IMG/VR virus record: IMGVR_UViG_3300025133_000523
Span: 1-26,412 of that record
Source: a virus
DNA: 26,412 nt
Reading direction: 5' to 3' (one strand)
Below the pieces are notes generated by a model. The model saw only the letters and a program-made list of their open reading frames with translations, was not told the origin of the DNA and ran no database searches. Shown here one piece after another: positions 24,402 through 26,412 of the stretch. A program made the translations under genes and the position numbers. The number at the start of each line of letters is the position of its first letter. Within the stretch, counting starts at the first letter, position 1.

Positions 24402-24603
24402 GTTTTTTCTTATAAACCTCTTTTAACCAACCTGGATAGGTTCTGTAGTATTCAAACATGTTCAAAAAAGGAGTACGACCATCCAGTTGTCTTTCTAGTG
24501 TGTTTTCTGTGTACATGTCTTTTATAAACCAATGGAAATCGGGATCAGACTCTAATTCTTTTTCCATTTCTTCCCACTCCTTTTTCCTCCAGACTTTAGT
24601 CAT
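24394..24603 (-). CDS. Small unknown protein (69 aa)
   Basis: GGAG lies seven bases before ATG 24603, which overlaps the upstream stop by 8 nt (ATGACTAA). The protein is charged with many aromatics (MTKVWRKKEWEEMEKELE, FHWFIKDMYTE, MFEYYRTYPGWLKEVYKKK). No family or motif is recognised. The tight packing in the operon supports that it is translated. Confidence 0.55.
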   Translation of the reverse strand: MTKVWRKKEWEEMEKELESDPDFHWFIKDMYTENTLERQLDGRTPFLNMFEYYRTYPGWLKEVYKKKRG

Positions 24604-24910
24604 TCTTTTTCTCCAATATTAAAGCTCCCAAGTTGTATTTATTAACTAAAAGACCTCTGTTAGCAAACTGCCCAGGACTAAACTCTGTTTTTTCTTGGTG
24701 TTCTTTTGATAAGACAACAGGTACTTTCGACCAGTTTCTACTGCTGGCTTTGTATTTCTTTATGTGGAGCCCTGCTTCAGTTATTTTTATTATACAGGCC
24801 AGCTGTTTACTCGTCTTTCCCCAGGGTACGTTTAAAAGATCGCCAACTTTTAGTTTGTGTTTCTCTCCCTTGTGTACAATGAAGAAATTATTTTCGTGTC
24901 GTTCAAACAT
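24596..24910 (-). CDS. Small unknown protein (104 aa)
   Basis: ATG 24910 lies two bases after the stop of the preceding 59-aa gene. The N-terminal half looks like a small beta barrel (NNFFIVHKGEKHKLKVGDLL, then LACIIKITEAGLHIKKY), vaguely KOW/SH3-like, followed by SSRNWSKVPVVLS and a Lys-rich end. No characterised family is recognised. Confidence 0.55.
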   Translation of the reverse strand: MFERHENNFFIVHKGEKHKLKVGDLLNVPWGKTSKQLACIIKITEAGLHIKKYKASSRNWSKVPVVLSKEHQEKTEFSPGQFANRGLLVNKYNLGALILEKKND

Positions 24911-24912
24911 AT

Positions 24913-25092
24913 CTACTTTTTACCGTTTTTTAATATACTTTGTCTTTTTAACCAAAGCAACAATTCTGTATAAGCAGAGACCTGTCCAATGTATTCGCCG
25001 TGCTGTAACGATTCTGTTTTTGCACAGCGCATTTTATTTAAGGAAGAAGCCAATTCTTTGGTAAGCTTTTCTCTTATTTCTTCAGCCAGCAT
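24913..25092 (-). CDS. Small helical protein (59 aa)
   Basis: An uninterrupted minus-strand frame runs from ATG 25092 to TAG 24915-24913. AGGA lies about nine bases upstream of the ATG. The protein begins MLAEEIREKLTKELASSLNK, is helical throughout with one Cys, and ends in a basic WLKRQSILKNGKK. It overlaps the upstream stop by 11 nt and fits exactly between its neighbours, which would otherwise leave a 171-bp gap. Function unknown. Confidence 0.6.
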   Translation of the reverse strand: MLAEEIREKLTKELASSLNKMRCAKTESLQHGEYIGQVSAYTELLLWLKRQSILKNGKK

Positions 25093-25294
25093 TTTGATCT
25101 TTCCTAAAAATAGCCTGTGCTCTACTGATGAGTAGGTCGTTTACATTGGGGTCGGGACTTGGGTTGAGGTTTTCCCAGTTTTTAGGTTCCCCTGTTTCTT
25201 CGTCCATTTCAAAAGAGACGTTGCCCCTGCCCCAACCAAGATAAACCAGATGTTTTCCGTCCGTTCTCCATTTAACTTTTGCACCGTTACTCAT
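25082..25294 (-). CDS. Small unknown protein (70 aa)
   Basis: GAGG lies seven bases before ATG 25294, which overlaps the clamp-like gene by ATGA. The first half is strand-like (AKVKWRTDGKHLVYLGWGRG, VSFEMDEETGEP); the second half is polar with a short helix (VNDLLISRAQAIFRK). The coupling to the clamp-like gene suggests matched expression. No family is recognised. Confidence 0.55.
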   Translation of the reverse strand: MSNGAKVKWRTDGKHLVYLGWGRGNVSFEMDEETGEPKNWENLNPSPDPNVNDLLISRAQAIFRKDQNAG

Positions 25295-25956
25295 TGGGCC
25301 ACCTCTTCCAACTCAACGGTTTCTGGTTTAACAAGCTCATTAATTTTAAACTCTCCAACAACTCTTGTAGGCATAATAATCACAATACCGTGTTCCGATT
25401 GCCAGATGTTAGAGCCTTCGCTACTGCCAGCAACAAGCGTCACAATAGGGAATTTTTTGTTCTCCCCTTTAAGTATGAAGTCTTTAAGCTTAGCTAAGTA
25501 TCGTGTGTTAAAACCAGTTGGTGTGTTTAGATTAAGATTAGAGTCGATTACACGCTGCCAATCTGGGTAGTGTCCGTTTTGGACATATACTCTATCAGTC
25601 ACAGTTTCTTCATCAACGGTTCTGACTATGTGTACCTGATTTTCAGAGTCATCTAGGTTTAACAAGTCAACTCTTTCTGAATCCGTTTTTTTCATTTGTG
25701 TGAAAACAGGAAGCAGTTTTTTTGAGTTGGGTTGATAGACGTCCAAAATAACCTCTTCAAACCCTTCTTCAGGCAACGCTTCTTTATCTTCATAAACACA
25801 AAGATAATGTCCGTTGGTGGCAACAACGTAGACACCACCAGCAGGTCTTTTTTCAATGTAGACACTATTTAAATAGAATCGTACATCTCCTTTTGCGGCG
25901 AAAGCACAGGCACGGCCCAGCATTTCTCCATTTAAATTATCAATATTATATTTCAT
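25291..25956 (-). CDS. Reduced DnaN-like sliding-clamp protein (221 aa)
   Basis: The N-terminal half follows domain II of bacterial beta clamp: GDVRFYLNSVYIE, then VYVVATNGHYLCVYE, matching the E. coli pattern DVRYYLNG...VATDGHRLAV. Next come NGHYPDWQRVI (E. coli GRFPDYRRV), FNTRYLAKLKDF (FNVSYVLDVLNAL) and GIVIIMPTRV, which matches the E. coli C terminus AYVVMPMRL. It lacks domain I and what looks like the first half of domain III, and it has an 18-residue tail after the MPTRV strand. It could be a processivity clamp for the phage PolA or a modifier of the host clamp. AAGGGAG precedes ATG 25956, behind a strong promoter; it is the first gene of its operon. Confidence 0.75.
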   Translation of the reverse strand: MKYNIDNLNGEMLGRACAFAAKGDVRFYLNSVYIEKRPAGGVYVVATNGHYLCVYEDKEALPEEGFEEVILDVYQPNSKKLLPVFTQMKKTDSERVDLLNLDDSENQVHIVRTVDEETVTDRVYVQNGHYPDWQRVIDSNLNLNTPTGFNTRYLAKLKDFILKGENKKFPIVTLVAGSSEGSNIWQSEHGIVIIMPTRVVGEFKINELVKPETVELEEVAQ

Positions 25957-25974
25957 ATTAAACTCCCTTATATT

Positions 25975-26022
25975 TTGTTAATATTGTCCCATAATTATAT
26001 ACTATCTATCGTATATATTCAA
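25975..26022. promoter_or_regulatory. Overlapping divergent promoters between clamp-like and VRR-NUC-like genes
   Basis: Minus strand: TTGAAT 26022-26017, a 17-bp spacer and a perfect TATAAT 25999-25994, giving RNA from about 25987. Plus strand: TTGTTA 25975-25980, a 17-bp spacer and TATACT 25998-26003, giving RNA from about 26010. The two -10 boxes share two bases, so only one promoter can be open at a time. A second TATACT at 26032-26037 could serve the plus gene but lacks a good -35. Confidence 0.6.
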
Positions 26023-26046
26023 CTACTCTGGTATACTTTCCTTACT

Positions 26047-26412
26047 GTGGCGAAAAAAGAATCTTTGTTTTGGAAAAAAGTTAGAGCGAATCTAAAGTCG
26101 TTCGAGCTCATTCGTATAGAATCATGGACAAACCAGGGCATTCCTGATGTTTTAGGCGTGTCTCCAGGGGGTGTTTACTTCACAGCTGAGCTCAAAGTAA
26201 CCGAAAGTAATAAAGTTTCCTTCTCCCCTCATCAAATTGCGTACCACAAGCTCAGAGAAAACGCCCCGGCTTTTATCTTAGTCCAGGGTCTCTCGAAGAA
26301 GTACCCTAGAAAATATGGCTTGTATCTCTTTTCGGCTGATCAAATAGAGTCGTTGGTCGTCCAGGGACTAAAAACACCTGCTCTTTTGTCCTTTGACCAG
26401 GGTTCTTGGTCC
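26047..26412 (+). CDS. VRR-NUC / Holliday-resolvase-like nuclease, N-terminal part (open at right edge)
   Basis: From GTG 26047 the frame stays open for 122 codons to the end of the window, so the gene continues beyond it. A small PD-(D/E)XK core is visible: SWTNQGIPDVLG with Asp34, YFTAELKV with Glu48 and Lys50, then SFSPHQIAYH with Gln63. This is the usual GxPD...ExK...Q order of VRR-NUC and Hjc-like nucleases, which cut branched DNA. In phages they can resolve recombination or replication intermediates before packaging. No clear ribosome binding site precedes the GTG. It is divergent from the clamp-like gene. Confidence 0.75.
   Translation, partial: MAKKESLFWKKVRANLKSFELIRIESWTNQGIPDVLGVSPGGVYFTAELKVTESNKVSFSPHQIAYHKLRENAPAFILVQGLSKKYPRKYGLYLFSADQIESLVVQGLKTPALLSFDQGSWS

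Noticed and set aside
1-26412. Prophage or temperate phage suggested by Leu at the PolA 762 position
   Set aside because: No integrase, attachment site, excisionase or clear repressor pair is visible in the window, so lifestyle cannot be called.

Overview
The window looks like part of a double-stranded DNA tailed-phage genome, open at both ends. The evidence is an AEP-type primase, a phage family-A DNA polymerase, a terminase small subunit, very large virion/ejection-type proteins, dense overlapping genes on both strands and no tRNA, rRNA or cellular metabolic gene. Several proteins resemble those of uncultured marine podovirus-like phages (giant internal virion proteins, Gly/Gln-rich structural protein, family-A polymerase next to AEP primase). 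The host and environment are inferred from family resemblance only. Large terminase, portal, capsid, lysis and integrase genes are not in the window.

Layout: (1) 1-8200, plus strand: late/structural arm with the end of a virion protein, a Gly/Gln-rich protein, a 413-aa protein and a 1852-aa giant internal/ejection-type protein. (2) 15808-8151, minus strand: replication operon read from a divergent promoter region, in the order small unknown, 189-aa conserved phage protein, ssDNA-binding-like protein with acidic tail, AEP primase, UvrD/Dda-like helicase, PolA (Leu at the position equivalent to E. coli 762), small ribbon-helix-helix-like protein, RecB/Cas4-like PD-(D/E)XK nuclease. (3) 15877-21752, plus strand: SNF2-type helicase, an 84-aa unknown, a second giant protein (1337 aa) and a 54-aa ORF. 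(4) 22805-21749, minus strand: three small genes behind a structured leader. (5) 22806-23186: about 380 bp of noncoding DNA with direct and inverted repeats, followed by the terminase small subunit on the plus strand. (6) 25956-23677, minus strand: an eight-gene operon of small proteins headed by a sliding-clamp-like protein and including a DUF3310 protein. (7) 26047-end, plus strand: a VRR-NUC-like nuclease cut off by the window edge.

The replication proteins make a nearly complete phage-encoded fork: primase, helicases, polymerase, SSB, a reduced clamp and two PD-(D/E)XK nucleases. All three convergent junctions overlap (50, 4 and 11 bp). One carries a hairpin that could terminate transcription both ways. 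Both divergent junctions with recognisable promoters show interleaved or overlapping promoter elements.

Most worth a second look: the reduced clamp; the two giant proteins that share an N-terminal glycine-rich module while lying in different operons, one ending in a polyvalent-protein-like domain; the repeat-rich region beside terS; the candidate structured leader at 22429-22566; a 14-bp palindrome in front of the RHH gene; and a recurring Gly-Gly-x-Val motif in virion-type proteins. All assignments are from reading motifs; no database search was possible.
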